From NCBI GenBank assembly GCA_005191425.1, contig SUPR01000025.1:1-38206 (forward strand): a stretch of DNA of 38,206 bases. The letters run 5' to 3'. The stretch is from Candidatus Helarchaeota ASGARD archaeon Hel_GB_B (GTDB taxonomy: Archaea > Asgardarchaeota > Lokiarchaeia > Helarchaeales > HEL-GB-B). Below the pieces are notes generated by a model. The model saw only the letters and a list, made by a program, of their open reading frames with translations. It was not told where the DNA came from and did not search any database. The position numbers and the translations under genes were made by a program. Shown piece after piece: positions 1 to 9,202 of this stretch; position 1 is the first letter of the stretch; each line of letters begins with the position of its first letter.

Positions 1-2
1 AA

Positions 3-803
3 CTTAAAGAAAAAGGAATTGATATTAAGTTATCTGATAGAAAATCATTAATTACTATGATAAAAAATAAAATATGGCTTATCGGCATAATTTTGGGGTC
101 TTTAGGTGGGCTACCTTATTTTGCTAGTCAAGCATTTATTGGTGTAGCACTTACCCAGCCGTTGCAAGGTACTGGGCTTCTGATGCTTGTAATTGCAGCT
201 GTCTATTATTTAAAAGAGAAATTAAAGAAAGAGGAAATTATCGGTATTGTGATCTTAATTTTAGGGCCGGTATTTTTATCGTTAAGTAATGTTAAAGATA
301 TAAATATAAATTTAGATTTTACAAAGATTAGCTTTATTTCGTCAATTGTTATTTTTTATATTGCATGTATTGCTGGAATTGGAATTACATATTTTATAGC
401 AAGAAAAGAAATTAAACCTGCAATTATGTTGGGGATCAATTCGGGTATCTTTTTTGGGATGGGCGCTATAAGTGCTCAATTAGGCGTGTTTTTTTTAGAG
501 ATGGACGCAGGGCTTATAAGCATACTTGGTGCAATCTTGGGGTTCAGCATGATACTAATTGGTAATACAATTGGGACTCTGATTGTCAATATTGCATTTC
601 AAAAAGGGAAAGCTATAAGAATATTACCAGTTCAAGGAATTGGAAATTTGTTAATACCAGTAATTGGTGGAGTATTTATATTTCTCCAAGCAATTAATAA
701 TCCAATACTCTTTATAATTGGTTTCTTATGTCAATTGGCGGGAGGTATTCTTATAGTTCGATTACAAGCAAAAATTCAAGTTTCAAGTGAAGACAATAAT
801 TAA
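3..803 (+). CDS. DMT-superfamily (EamA/NIPA-like) transporter, 5' truncated
   Basis: The reading frame is open to the left window edge. The first ATG in view is at 57, but the preceding 18 codons are also coding-like, so the true start and probably the first membrane helix lie outside. The visible part has about eight hydrophobic helices. The stretch after W-L-I-G (A-L-T-Q-P-L, then Y-Y-L-K-E-K-L and G-I-V-I-L-I-L-G) matches the helix 2-4 pattern of drug/metabolite transporters, where a short charged K-E-K-L loop precedes a Gly-rich helix; NIPA-type members look closest by eye. The substrate cannot be read from sequence. It converges on the MFS gene downstream. The family is fairly sure; the sub-family is not. 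Confidence 0.7.
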   Translation, partial: LKEKGIDIKLSDRKSLITMIKNKIWLIGIILGSLGGLPYFASQAFIGVALTQPLQGTGLLMLVIAAVYYLKEKLKKEEIIGIVILILGPVFLSLSNVKDININLDFTKISFISSIVIFYIACIAGIGITYFIARKEIKPAIMLGINSGIFFGMGAISAQLGVFFLEMDAGLISILGAILGFSMILIGNTIGTLIVNIAFQKGKAIRILPVQGIGNLLIPVIGGVFIFLQAINNPILFIIGFLCQLAGGILIVRLQAKIQVSSEDNN

Positions 804-838
804 AATCAATAAATTTCATCTAATTTTTGACTAAAGAT

Positions 839-863
839 AAAAAAAAGATTATTATATTTTTTT
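839..863. terminator. Possible bidirectional T-rich terminator between convergent genes
   Basis: Between the convergent transporter genes a run of eight A (839-846, eight T on the minus strand) is followed by a run of seven T (857-863). Archaeal polymerase terminates at T-rich tracts, so each run sits where one of the two genes would need a terminator. T-runs are common by chance in DNA this AT-rich. Confidence 0.3.
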
Positions 864-875
864 AATAATTCTACT

Positions 876-2321
876 TTAATCAGAATTCATGTTTTTTTCT
901 TTCAATTCTTTTGCTCGTTTTTCTAATATTTCATGGACATTGTTCATATCATTTTTTACTGTTTTTAGTGCAAGTATCCAGAAAAACCCACAAGGGATCC
1001 AAAATAAAATACCGATTAATAGTGTTAGGTTTAAGTCTAATCTGAATGGATATTTAAACATATAAAAAACATAATTTATTAGAAAACCTCCAAAAAAAGG
1101 CCCAAGTCCTCTTCCAATTGTATCGAATGTATTACTTACACCCATTACTGTTCCTCTGTGTTCGGGTAAATTTACATCTGCAGTTGCAGCATACCAAGTA
1201 GCACCACATCCGCCCGCAATAATCGACCCTATAAATGCCAACAAAAAGATTATGGACAAATTTAAATTATTAGAAAATTCGTTTATCAATGCTTGAATTA
1301 TTACTAATGTATCTGTAGAATTTGGAATTTTAGTAACCACATTAAATGGAATCATTACAGCTATAGCAATTAATGGTACTCCCCCAAAAACAGATATTGT
1401 CGATAGTAAGACTCGACCATCAATTCGACGCTTATGGATCTTATCACCAAAATACCCAAATATAAAATTTCCAATTGCTGCTCCTGCCATAAATAACCCG
1501 CCCAATATTGCACCTATTATCGCATAAACACTTGCACTAATTCCTGTAAGGCTAAATTTGTATGAAAAATAATATGGAAGCCACGCTTGAGAAACTCCCC
1601 AAGGTATACACCCAAATATCCCTTGAATTATCATCCATCGGTTTGTTTTATTAGTCCAGACAATTCGAAGCCCTTTTCTATTTATTCTATATGAGTAATG
1701 TAGCTCTTTTATATCTTTAAATTCGCGTTCAGAACGTGCTCGTTCAGGTTCTTTTAGAAATAGAAAAATAAAAGAAAAAATAAATCCCGGAATTGAAATC
1801 ATTAAGAATGGCGTCCTCCATTCTATTGAAAATGTAGATACAATATAACCAACCCCACCACCAAATCCTAAAGCAACACCCCATAATGCAAATGTTATAG
1901 ACCTTTTTTCAGGTGAAATTAAATCTGATATAATACTAAACCCAATCGGTAGGACACATCCCAGTCCAATTCCTGTTAATGCTCTAAAAATTAATAGTTG
2001 CATATAATTTATTGAAAAAAATGTCATGAATGAAAAAATCGACCAAATGATGCTACTAAAAAACATTGCATATTTTCTTGCAACTTTGTCTGCATAATAA
2101 CCCCAAAAAACCATAAATGCCCCGGATACTAAAGTTGTAATAGTAGTAACTAGCCCTACTTCAGTCTCAGAGATTCCAAATTCCAATTGTATAAGCGAAT
2201 ATTTTGGTATCAACAAGCTCTGATCTGCAAAATTTAATAAAACAAGTATAAAAAATACAATAATCATTAGGAACTCTAAATTCTTAAAGGATTTTTTTAT
2301 TTTTTTCACATTTTCAGTCAT
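876..2321 (-). CDS. Major facilitator superfamily transporter
   Basis: This 481-residue protein has about twelve membrane helices. The signature loop between helices 2 and 3 is present in the form G-Y-Y-A-D-K-V-A-R-K (about residues 74-83), and helix 4 carries R-A-L-T-G-I-G-L-G. A second-half counterpart, G-Y-F-G-D-K-I-H-K-R-R, lies near residue 290, as expected for the duplicated MFS fold. A Gly-rich G-V-S-N-T-F-D-T-I-G-R-G-L-G-P-F segment near 395 also fits. It is a single gene with its own upstream region. The substrate is unknown; by overall pattern it could be a sugar-phosphate/organic-anion or Spinster-like carrier. The C-terminal 30 residues are charged and cytoplasmic. Confidence 0.85.
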   Translation of the reverse strand: MTENVKKIKKSFKNLEFLMIIVFFILVLLNFADQSLLIPKYSLIQLEFGISETEVGLVTTITTLVSGAFMVFWGYYADKVARKYAMFFSSIIWSIFSFMTFFSINYMQLLIFRALTGIGLGCVLPIGFSIISDLISPEKRSITFALWGVALGFGGGVGYIVSTFSIEWRTPFLMISIPGFIFSFIFLFLKEPERARSEREFKDIKELHYSYRINRKGLRIVWTNKTNRWMIIQGIFGCIPWGVSQAWLPYYFSYKFSLTGISASVYAIIGAILGGLFMAGAAIGNFIFGYFGDKIHKRRIDGRVLLSTISVFGGVPLIAIAVMIPFNVVTKIPNSTDTLVIIQALINEFSNNLNLSIIFLLAFIGSIIAGGCGATWYAATADVNLPEHRGTVMGVSNTFDTIGRGLGPFFGGFLINYVFYMFKYPFRLDLNLTLLIGILFWIPCGFFWILALKTVKNDMNNVHEILEKRAKELKEKNMNSD

Positions 2322-3020
2322 AACACTTCATATGGAATAACTTGTTTGTATTTTTAAAAATTTGTATTCATTTATTTATCAATTTACTGATTCTTTTAAC
2401 TGGAATCTTTTGAGCGTATTTGTATAAAATTTGGTAATTACATTTTATGACTATAAAACAATGTAAATTTTACAATTCAATGTTTTTAATTATTCTGCTA
2501 AAATCAAAAAAGTTGAGAATATTTAAAATATATAAATCATCAACACAGAGATTTAATTTTAGTAAAAAAGTATTAATTGGATTCTTTTAACCCACTTGAA
2601 TTTATTTTTTTAAATTTCATTTTTTTATTTGATTTTCATTGAGAATTCTAAACTTTACAACAAAAAAATAAGTGATTTGCTTATAATAAATGAATTGAAA
2701 AATAGCGTTAGAATTTTAACCAATTATCTTGCTTGTTATTTTAAAGAAGTTGCTTTATTATCTCTTTTAATTGACAATAGTTGTAATGTTATCTTTAAAT
2801 TATTTAATATTTTGTAATCTGTATTCAGAAATCGTATATTTGAAATTCTCAATTTTCCATTTATTTTTCAAATTATCTTATATTCTCTCTTTTAAACCTA
2901 CTCTTTAGCATTCATTTTAACTTCATTCACAATTTATATCCCACGTTTAGCAGAATTTAAATAAATTCAATGTTAAGTTTATAATTAAAAAGATGAGTGA
3001 TTAAACTCAAAATATTTTAA
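2322..3020. other. Intergenic region, AT-rich
   Basis: This divergent spacer lies between the MFS gene and the E2 fusion gene. It holds the promoters of both. A TATA-like TTTATAAT at 2978-2985 lies about 40 bases before the E2 start. A 62-codon TTG-start frame at 2629-2817 has no recognisable domain, no clear ribosome binding site and a stop just upstream; I do not call it a gene. I see nothing else here. Confidence 0.4.
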
Positions 3021-4667
3021 ATGACTGTGAAAAAAATGATTACCAAATTAGTGTTACCAAAACTTGGATGGACAATGGAAGAAGGCAAAATAATAAAATG
3101 GCTGAAACAAGAAGGTTCAGAGATAAAGAAACGAGAACCCATTTTAATGATTGAAACTGACAAAGTTTCCTTAGAAATTGAATCGCCAATTGATGGATTT
3201 TTGCGAAAAATTATAATTCAAGAAAATCAGACTGTACCTGTTGGAACTGTAATAGCTATATTATCTGATAATTTAGAAGAAAAAATACCTCAAGATATTG
3301 AAAGTCTAAAAGAAGTAATTGAAGTTTCAGTACCTAAAAAGGAGGAAACCCTTGAAACTATACCTGATCAAGAATTACAGACCCAAAATCAAATCGTCAA
3401 TAGAATTATTGCGTCACCAAGGGCTAAAAAATTGGCGAGAGAACATAATATAAATTTAGCATTATTAAAAGGTACTGGCCCAAATGGTAGAATTATTGAG
3501 AGAGATGTTATTAATTTCTTAAATCAAGAAATTTCTCCGCAAATTAAAAGTAAAACAATTCCTCTTGAAGGGATTAGAAAAATAATTGCAAAAAAGATGC
3601 ATTATAGTCTTAATGAAATTCCACAACTTACATATACTTCTGAAATAGATATGTCTGAAGCTATCAAAATCAGAAAATATCTTATTGATTTATATTCAAG
3701 TGAAAATGTCAAGATCACTTTAACTGATATTATTATTAAAGCAGTAATTGAAGCAATAAAAAAATATCCTATTTTTAATTCAGTTTTAGATGAAAATAAA
3801 ATTGTAATAAAAGATGTAATAAACTTAGGAGTTGCAGTTTCTACTGATAGGGGTCTCATAGTCCCTGTTATTCATAATGCCAGTTCAAAATCAATAAAAG
3901 AAATATCAATGTCAGTAAGAGTATTAGCCAATAAAGCTAGAAATAATACCTTAAATTTAGATGATGTTTCTGGCGGAACATTTACAATTTCAAATCTAGG
4001 AATGTTTGGAATAGAAATATTTACTCCTATTATTAATCCTCCCGAATCCGCAATTTTAGGAGTAGGTAAAATTATTGACAAACCAATAATAAAAGAAGGA
4101 CGGTTAAAAATTTGTCCAATGATGGTGCTTAGTTTAACACATGACCATAGAATTATGGACGGGGTTGATGCTGCTAAATTTTTACAAGAAATTAAAATGC
4201 TTTTAGAGGACCCATATTCCTTATTTAAACTTGAAAAACCAAAAAGTGCCCAAAAGGAAAAAATAATGGCAGAAACAAATAGTTTAAAAAGTCCTAAAGA
4301 AAAAGGAGCCTTAAAATTCGTTGAAATGCTAGAAAAAAGAGGTATGAATATTTTAGGGTATAAACCAAACCAAATGAACTTAATTGGGCAACATAATCCA
4401 CAATTAATTGCTAATTTTGCAAGGTTACATAGGGATGCAATGCAAGAAGGTGCTTTATCTACAAAAACTAAAGCATTAATTGCATTAGCAATAGCAGTAA
4501 TTGTCGGTTGTGAATCTTGTATGAAATGGCATCTAGTAGAAGCAATAGAAGCAGGGGCAACTAATGAGGAAATTTCAGAAACTCTTGGAGTCACAATTTA
4601 TATGGGCGGTGGGCCAGCGTTAATGCATGCCGAAACAATTGCTGATAAACTTGAAGAATTACGTTAA
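3021..4667 (+). CDS. 2-oxoacid dehydrogenase E2 (lipoyl acyltransferase) fused to a C-terminal AhpD/CMD-like domain
   Basis: The protein has 548 residues and four parts. A lipoyl domain (about 7-83) carries the lipoylation motif E-T-D-K with Lys48. A peripheral-subunit-binding domain (about 129-167) contains A-S-P-R-A-K-K-L-A-R and G-P-N-G-R-I. The acyltransferase core (about 180-400) has the active-site motif D-H-R-I-M-D-G, with His376 and Asp380. After a short linker, residues 425-548 match the AhpD/carboxymuconolactone decarboxylase fold, with Cys497-E-S-Cys500 and His504. Normal E2 proteins end near residue 400, so the tail is extra. AhpD in Mycobacterium tuberculosis is reduced by a lipoyl E2, which makes the fusion meaningful. 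An internal ATG at 4266 (Met416) has AAAAGGA eight bases upstream and could start the AhpD part separately. lipA follows 27 bases downstream of the stop codon. No E1 or E3 gene is in view. Confidence 0.92.
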   Translation: MTVKKMITKLVLPKLGWTMEEGKIIKWLKQEGSEIKKREPILMIETDKVSLEIESPIDGFLRKIIIQENQTVPVGTVIAILSDNLEEKIPQDIESLKEVIEVSVPKKEETLETIPDQELQTQNQIVNRIIASPRAKKLAREHNINLALLKGTGPNGRIIERDVINFLNQEISPQIKSKTIPLEGIRKIIAKKMHYSLNEIPQLTYTSEIDMSEAIKIRKYLIDLYSSENVKITLTDIIIKAVIEAIKKYPIFNSVLDENKIVIKDVINLGVAVSTDRGLIVPVIHNASSKSIKEISMSVRVLANKARNNTLNLDDVSGGTFTISNLGMFGIEIFTPIINPPESAILGVGKIIDKPIIKEGRLKICPMMVLSLTHDHRIMDGVDAAKFLQEIKMLLEDPYSLFKLEKPKSAQKEKIMAETNSLKSPKEKGALKFVEMLEKRGMNILGYKPNQMNLIGQHNPQLIANFARLHRDAMQEGALSTKTKALIALAIAVIVGCESCMKWHLVEAIEAGATNEEISETLGVTIYMGGGPALMHAETIADKLEELR

Positions 4668-4694
4668 AAAATAAATCTTTTATTGTGTAAAGTA

Positions 4695-5549
4695 ATGAAT
4701 AAAAAACCTGATTGGATTATCAGAAAAGCTCCACGACCTGAAATTTTATTGGAAATGAATAAATTATTTAGAAATTTAAAGATTCATACAATTTGTGAAA
4801 ATGCATTATGTCCGAATATTGGTATATGTTTTGAGAAAAAAGTTGCTACTTTTTTAATTTTAGGCAATATTTGTTCAAGGAATTGTAGATTTTGTGGAGT
4901 TCAAAAGGGAAGACCTACTCCTGTTGATAATAAAGAACCTGAACATGTTGCAGATGCTGTCCAAAAATTAAAGTTAAGACATGTAGTTATAACTTCAGTA
5001 ACTCGAGACGACCTGCCAGATTTTGGAGTTGACCAATTTATTAAAACAATAAATGCGATTCGTAATAATAACAGAAAAATAACAATTGAGGTACTAATCC
5101 CGGATTTTCAAGGATCTGAATTTTGTCTGGATAAAATTATTAAAATTAGACCTGAAATAATTGGTCATAATATTGAAACTATCCCTAAATTATATCATAA
5201 AATCAGACCAAAAGCCGATTTTTACCGCTCAATTGGGATTCTCCAGTACCTGAATGATAATAGAATTAATTATCTTATTAAATCTGGTCTAATGATTGGA
5301 CTTGGCGAAACTAAAGAAGAGATCTTCCAAACTATGGAGATTATTTCAAAAACTGGGTGTGATATTTTAACTATAGGACAATATTTACAACCTTCAAAAA
5401 AGCAAGTAGAAGTAGAAAAATATTATGAACCCAAATTTTTTGATGAATTAAAAGATCATGGAACTTCAATTGGATTTAAATATGTCTATTCAGGTCCTTT
5501 TGTCAGAAGCTCTTTTAATGCAGACGAAATTTTTAAAATTTTAAAGTAA
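4695..5549 (+). CDS. lipA: Lipoyl synthase LipA (radical SAM)
   Basis: LipA inserts two sulfurs into octanoyl groups on lipoyl domains. Both cluster motifs are present: the auxiliary CX4CX5C (Cys34, Cys39, Cys45) and the radical SAM CX3CX2C (Cys60, Cys64, Cys67). The conserved C-terminal R-S-S occurs in F-V-R-S-S-F-N-A-D-E. The length (284 residues) is normal. I chose ATG 4695 over the in-frame TTG at 4683, because M-N-K-K-P-D-W-I fits the usual LipA start and neither has a strong ribosome binding site. It lies directly after the E2 fusion gene, whose Lys48 is the obvious substrate, so the two are probably co-transcribed. It converges on hypE. Confidence 0.95.
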   Translation: MNKKPDWIIRKAPRPEILLEMNKLFRNLKIHTICENALCPNIGICFEKKVATFLILGNICSRNCRFCGVQKGRPTPVDNKEPEHVADAVQKLKLRHVVITSVTRDDLPDFGVDQFIKTINAIRNNNRKITIEVLIPDFQGSEFCLDKIIKIRPEIIGHNIETIPKLYHKIRPKADFYRSIGILQYLNDNRINYLIKSGLMIGLGETKEEIFQTMEIISKTGCDILTIGQYLQPSKKQVEVEKYYEPKFFDELKDHGTSIGFKYVYSGPFVRSSFNADEIFKILK

Positions 5550-5571
5550 ATAAGCAGATCAATGAGTATGA

Positions 5572-6597
5572 TTAACAAACTCTAGGAATTGGCTCACCTC
5601 GTGGGGTTTCAATTATTCTTTTACCGCCAATCGAGGTATTTAGAATTACATAACCGGGCTTTTCTGCTTTAACTTCACCGATAATCTCTGCATTTTTTCC
5701 ATATTTAGTTTTTTTTATTAGCGATAAAGTTTCTTCTGCTAAATCTTTTTCTACTCCCATAACTACTTTACCTTCATTTGCGATGGCTAATGGATCAAAA
5801 CCTAGCATTTCACATGCAGCTATTACCGGCGCTTTAATCGGGACTTTGTCTTCATCAATCCAAATACTTACATTTGACTTCTGAGCAAATTCATTTAAAA
5901 GTCCAGCAACTCCTCCTCTTGTTGGGTCCTTCATGGCTTTTATACCACCCGGTTTCATAGCAGCTTCTATTGTTTCGTGTAAAGGGGCACAATCTGAAAC
6001 TAATTGTGTCTCAAAACCTAAACCTTCTCGCTTTGAAAGTAGCGCTATCCCATGATCTCCAATTGAACCATTAATTATTATCTTATTACCTGGTTTCAGG
6101 CCATTATCCGTAATAACTGAACCTTTTTTTACAATACCAACTCCTGTAGTTGAAATTATCATACCATCAAGTGTCCCATTGGGCATAACCTTCGTATCTC
6201 CTGCAATAAGCGCCACATTTGCCTCAACTAATATTTGGTTCATAGAATTTAATATCTTTTTAAAATTATTCATTAAAAAACCCTCTTCCATTATAATTGC
6301 CGATGTTATGGCGACTGGCTTGGCGCCCATCACTGCGACATCATTAATTGTCCCGCAAACCGCTAACTTTCCAAGATCTCCACCCGGAAAAAAAAGCGGC
6401 GTTATTGTATGTGCATCGGTTGAAACAACAACTTCATAATCCTGAACTGGAATTGTCGCCCCATCATCTAGAGCTTCAAGTCCAATACCACCTTTTACAA
6501 TTTTATTTTTAAAAGTGGGTACGATAATCTCATCCAATAATTGTTGCGTTAACTTTCCACCAGCTCCATGAGCCAACTCTATCTTATCAAATTCCAT
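5572..6597 (-). CDS. hypE: Hydrogenase maturation protein HypE
   Basis: HypE makes the cyanide ligands of the [NiFe]-hydrogenase active site by dehydrating a C-terminal thiocarbamate. The protein (341 residues) begins with L-A-H-G-A-G-G-K and has the PurM/ThiL-like nucleotide-binding core, with D-D-G-A-T and G-D-T-K. It ends in P-R-V-C, and the terminal Cys341 is the carbamoyl acceptor. AAGGT lies eight bases before the ATG. No other hyp gene adjoins it; hypA lies about 2 kb away on the same strand, beyond a membrane protein and rps8e. The genome should therefore encode a [NiFe] hydrogenase elsewhere. Confidence 0.95.
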   Translation of the reverse strand: MEFDKIELAHGAGGKLTQQLLDEIIVPTFKNKIVKGGIGLEALDDGATIPVQDYEVVVSTDAHTITPLFFPGGDLGKLAVCGTINDVAVMGAKPVAITSAIIMEEGFLMNNFKKILNSMNQILVEANVALIAGDTKVMPNGTLDGMIISTTGVGIVKKGSVITDNGLKPGNKIIINGSIGDHGIALLSKREGLGFETQLVSDCAPLHETIEAAMKPGGIKAMKDPTRGGVAGLLNEFAQKSNVSIWIDEDKVPIKAPVIAACEMLGFDPLAIANEGKVVMGVEKDLAEETLSLIKKTKYGKNAEIIGEVKAEKPGYVILNTSIGGKRIIETPRGEPIPRVC

Positions 6598-7039
6598 ATA
6601 TGTCAGACCTTAAAATCATAAAAAATCAATTAAAATGAAAATAATATAGAAGAATTAGAATAAAAACTTTTTATCCAGTTTTATTATTTTTTGAAATTAA
6701 TATTAATTAAAGAATTTTATAGCAATTAAGTTGTAATTTAAAAAGAATTATGATTGACAAATCATTATATTAATTATTTTTACTCGTGAAATCTCTTTTT
6801 AAGTTAATAAATTAATAACTCTTAATATTTTACTAAAAATATAAATTATGTTCGATATTCAAATATAAACTTTAAAATATCCTCAATAATTTATGCCAAA
6901 TTTCTGCTTTTTTAATGGTAACTTTAAATATTATATTATATTTTATTTGACTTTAAATAAAATTTATAAAATGAATTTATTAATATCTCTATTACAAAAA
7001 AGTAATAACAATTATTGAAATTATCTTGGTGAATTTAAT
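6598..7039. other. Intergenic region, AT-rich
   Basis: This divergent spacer lies between hypE and a membrane protein gene. It must hold the promoters for both, but it has so many A/T runs that I cannot single out one TATA box. I found no open frame, RNA gene or repeat array. Confidence 0.35.
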
Positions 7040-7927
7040 TTGGTTAAAAAACAATTCTATTTACTTATTCTGTGCTTTATTCTTATAATTACATTATTTA
7101 TTTCAATAATTGTTCTTGGAATAATTTCTGATATATCTCATCTGCCACTTATTCCTATACAATATATTTTTGATTTTATAAAAATTTTACCAGGACCTAT
7201 TTATACTGATATTTTTTTATTATTTTTCATCTCTATTGGCTTTTACTTTTTAAATCATCTGCTTTATCCCTATTATATTAAAATATGGTATTATTTTCAT
7301 AAAATTTATAGAAGAAAATCAAAATACGGATTTATGGTGATTGGAAAAAAGGTATCCTTTTATAAACTCTTTATAAGAGCATTTTATATGGGATTATTCG
7401 CGTTTAGCATTACAACACTCATTTCAAGTTTCTCGGGGGACTATTTTTTCAGGGCTGGTTTACCATTGCCTGGTCTATCAGCTCTTTTCGTTTGTGAAGA
7501 TATTTTTCTAGGGACATTTCTAATTTGTCCAATTACTATTCTTATTTTCTTTCCTATTTTTCAAATGGAGGATTCAGGTTTTATAACATACAGACATCTG
7601 CCCAATTATATGCGGACTCCAGAAATTGAGGGTGTTCATGCTCTTTTATATAGATTATTGAAAGGTTATTCCGGACTTTCAACTATAATTACATTGATAT
7701 ACTATATTTACGCCGCTTTTGAAGCTGTAGACTGGAATTTCGGTAACCCTGCAATTCTAACTCCATTAATATTGATCGGGCTACCGTTTCTTATGATTGG
7801 TCTGTTATTTATTCCTTTTTTGCTTTATGATAAATATATTGAAAAAAATTCAGAACGATTACGCAAGAAATTTAAAAAACTTCCCTCAGTTATTGTCCCA
7901 AATTTTGATGATATCATTAGCAAATAA
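7040..7927 (+). CDS. Polytopic membrane protein of unknown function
   Basis: I do not recognise this 295-residue protein. It has about six hydrophobic helices (roughly residues 5-27, 50-75, 108-130, 148-175, 213-233 and 240-265) and basic loops, such as R-R-K-S-K near 90, that suggest cytoplasmic sides. The last 30 residues are basic and soluble. I see no catalytic motif. The start is TTG at 7040, supported by GGTGA at 7028-7032, seven bases upstream; TTG starts are frequent in this window. Codon use and composition match its neighbours. Its position between hypE and rps8e says little about function. Confidence 0.6.
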   Translation: MVKKQFYLLILCFILIITLFISIIVLGIISDISHLPLIPIQYIFDFIKILPGPIYTDIFLLFFISIGFYFLNHLLYPYYIKIWYYFHKIYRRKSKYGFMVIGKKVSFYKLFIRAFYMGLFAFSITTLISSFSGDYFFRAGLPLPGLSALFVCEDIFLGTFLICPITILIFFPIFQMEDSGFITYRHLPNYMRTPEIEGVHALLYRLLKGYSGLSTIITLIYYIYAAFEAVDWNFGNPAILTPLILIGLPFLMIGLLFIPFLLYDKYIEKNSERLRKKFKKLPSVIVPNFDDIISK

Positions 7928-8175
7928 AACTACAAGTATAAAAACAAACGGATTAATAATAAAAGTTAATATCATAACTGGAATAAGTATTAAACGTCTA
8001 AAAGAGTCAAATATAAAAACTAATAATTTGTATGTCTTTAGAATAAATTTTTTAAAGTAAACGAATAAGAATAATCATTAACTTTTTATATGATTTTTCA
8101 ATTCACATAATAATAAATAATTAAATATAATTTACAAAATATACAAAATAAATAGAACAAGATATGGTGTAATAA

Positions 8176-8559
8176 ATGTCATATTGGCAAGGTAGATCAA
8201 AAAGAAAACCAAGTGGCGGTCGTTTAAAAAAACGGTGCAAGAAAAGAAAATATGAAATGGGCAATCCACCTACAGAAACTATTATTGGCCCACCTACTAA
8301 AAAATTTGTACGTGGTAGAAGTGGTATCATAAAGATTAGGCTAAAAAAAATTGATACAGCAAATGTAACCGATAAAAATACTGGAGTCACAAAAAAGGTC
8401 AAAATTTTAAAAGTTATCGAAAATCCAGCCAATGTCGAGTATACAAGAAGAAGAATAATAACAAAAGGTGCAATAATTGAAACTGAATTAGGCATAGCAA
8501 AAGTAACAAGTAAAATAAATCAAGTAGGTATAGTCAACGCCGTGCTAATTAATGAATAA
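8176..8559 (+). CDS. rps8e: Small-subunit ribosomal protein eS8 (S8e)
   Basis: eS8 is a component of the archaeal and eukaryotic small ribosomal subunit and is absent from bacteria. The protein (127 residues, usual archaeal length) starts with W-Q-G-R-S-K-R-K-P-S-G-G. It contains V-I-E-N-P-A-N and the highly conserved I-I-T-K-G-A-I-I-E-T-E-L-G, and it ends in V-N-A-V-L-I. GGTG at 8166-8169 precedes the ATG. A TATA-like TTTTTATA at 8083-8090 could be its promoter. It stands alone on the plus strand, with hypA convergent. Confidence 0.97.
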   Translation: MSYWQGRSKRKPSGGRLKKRCKKRKYEMGNPPTETIIGPPTKKFVRGRSGIIKIRLKKIDTANVTDKNTGVTKKVKILKVIENPANVEYTRRRIITKGAIIETELGIAKVTSKINQVGIVNAVLINE

Positions 8560-8595
8560 TTGAATATAGTTAAAAAATATTTAATATAGAAATGT

Positions 8596-8973
8596 TTATG
8601 TTTCGACCCTGATATTTTTAATATTTAATTCGTGTCCTCCTATTATTTCTAAATCTCTTTCTCCACATTTTGGACACTGCGATAGACTTAATTCCATCAT
8701 CAATGTATCTCCTGAAGATTCTAAATTTAATACGCCTTTATATTTACATTTAGGGCAGAAAACTTTTGCATTTACATGTGTAATTCTAATGTTTGCTCCC
8801 TCAGCGATTGTTCCCTTAGATGCAATATCAAACGAAAATTTAAGTTGTTCTGGTACCAAAAATGTCAAATCTCCAATTTCTAAGTGCACTTCTGTTATTT
8901 TTTTTGCACCATTTTGTAAGCCTACTCTAGTAATTGTCCTAACAATTTGTTGAGCTGTAGCAAATTCATGCAT
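8596..8973 (-). CDS. hypA: Hydrogenase/urease nickel incorporation protein HypA
   Basis: HypA delivers nickel to [NiFe]-hydrogenase precursors. The protein (125 residues) starts M-H-E; the N-terminal Met-His-Glu is the nickel site. A zinc ribbon is formed by Cys73-x2-Cys76 and Cys100-x2-Cys103. G-D-L-T-F-L-V-P-E-Q-L is typical of the family. It shares a strand with hypE and lacks hypB beside it. It converges on rps8e with a gap of under 40 bases. Confidence 0.95.
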   Translation of the reverse strand: MHEFATAQQIVRTITRVGLQNGAKKITEVHLEIGDLTFLVPEQLKFSFDIASKGTIAEGANIRITHVNAKVFCPKCKYKGVLNLESSGDTLMMELSLSQCPKCGERDLEIIGGHELNIKNIRVET

Positions 8974-9202
8974 ATTAATCAGTTAATTTCATTTATAATT
9001 TAAAGAAAAACTTTTGGGCTAAATTTTATATGGATAAAATTAAATTTACTTAATAAATTAATCTCGTCAATTAATTATAATCCAGCCCAATAAATAATAT
9101 TTAGGCAAATAATTCATAAAATATTGATCAAATGAAATCAAAGTAATTGAAGTTATACTGGACATTTTTACTTAAATTACTTGATATATTTCCCATAAAA
9201 AT

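Noticed and set aside
2389..2591. The word GATTCTTTTAAC occurs twice, about 190 bases apart, in one spacer
   Set aside because: Twelve A/T-rich bases repeated once is expected by chance in sequence of this composition; there is no array or symmetry.
2629..2817. 62-codon TTG-start frame in the MFS-E2 spacer
   Set aside because: No ribosome binding site, no recognisable motif, a stop close upstream and composition like the surrounding spacer.
3872..4594. 240-codon minus-strand frame opposite the E2-AhpD gene
   Set aside because: It is antisense to strongly conserved E2 and AhpD motifs, so it is a shadow of that gene.
7797..8060. 87-codon frame overlapping the end of the membrane protein at 7040
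   Set aside because: About half of it is another frame of that gene and the rest is low-complexity spacer sequence, with no motif.
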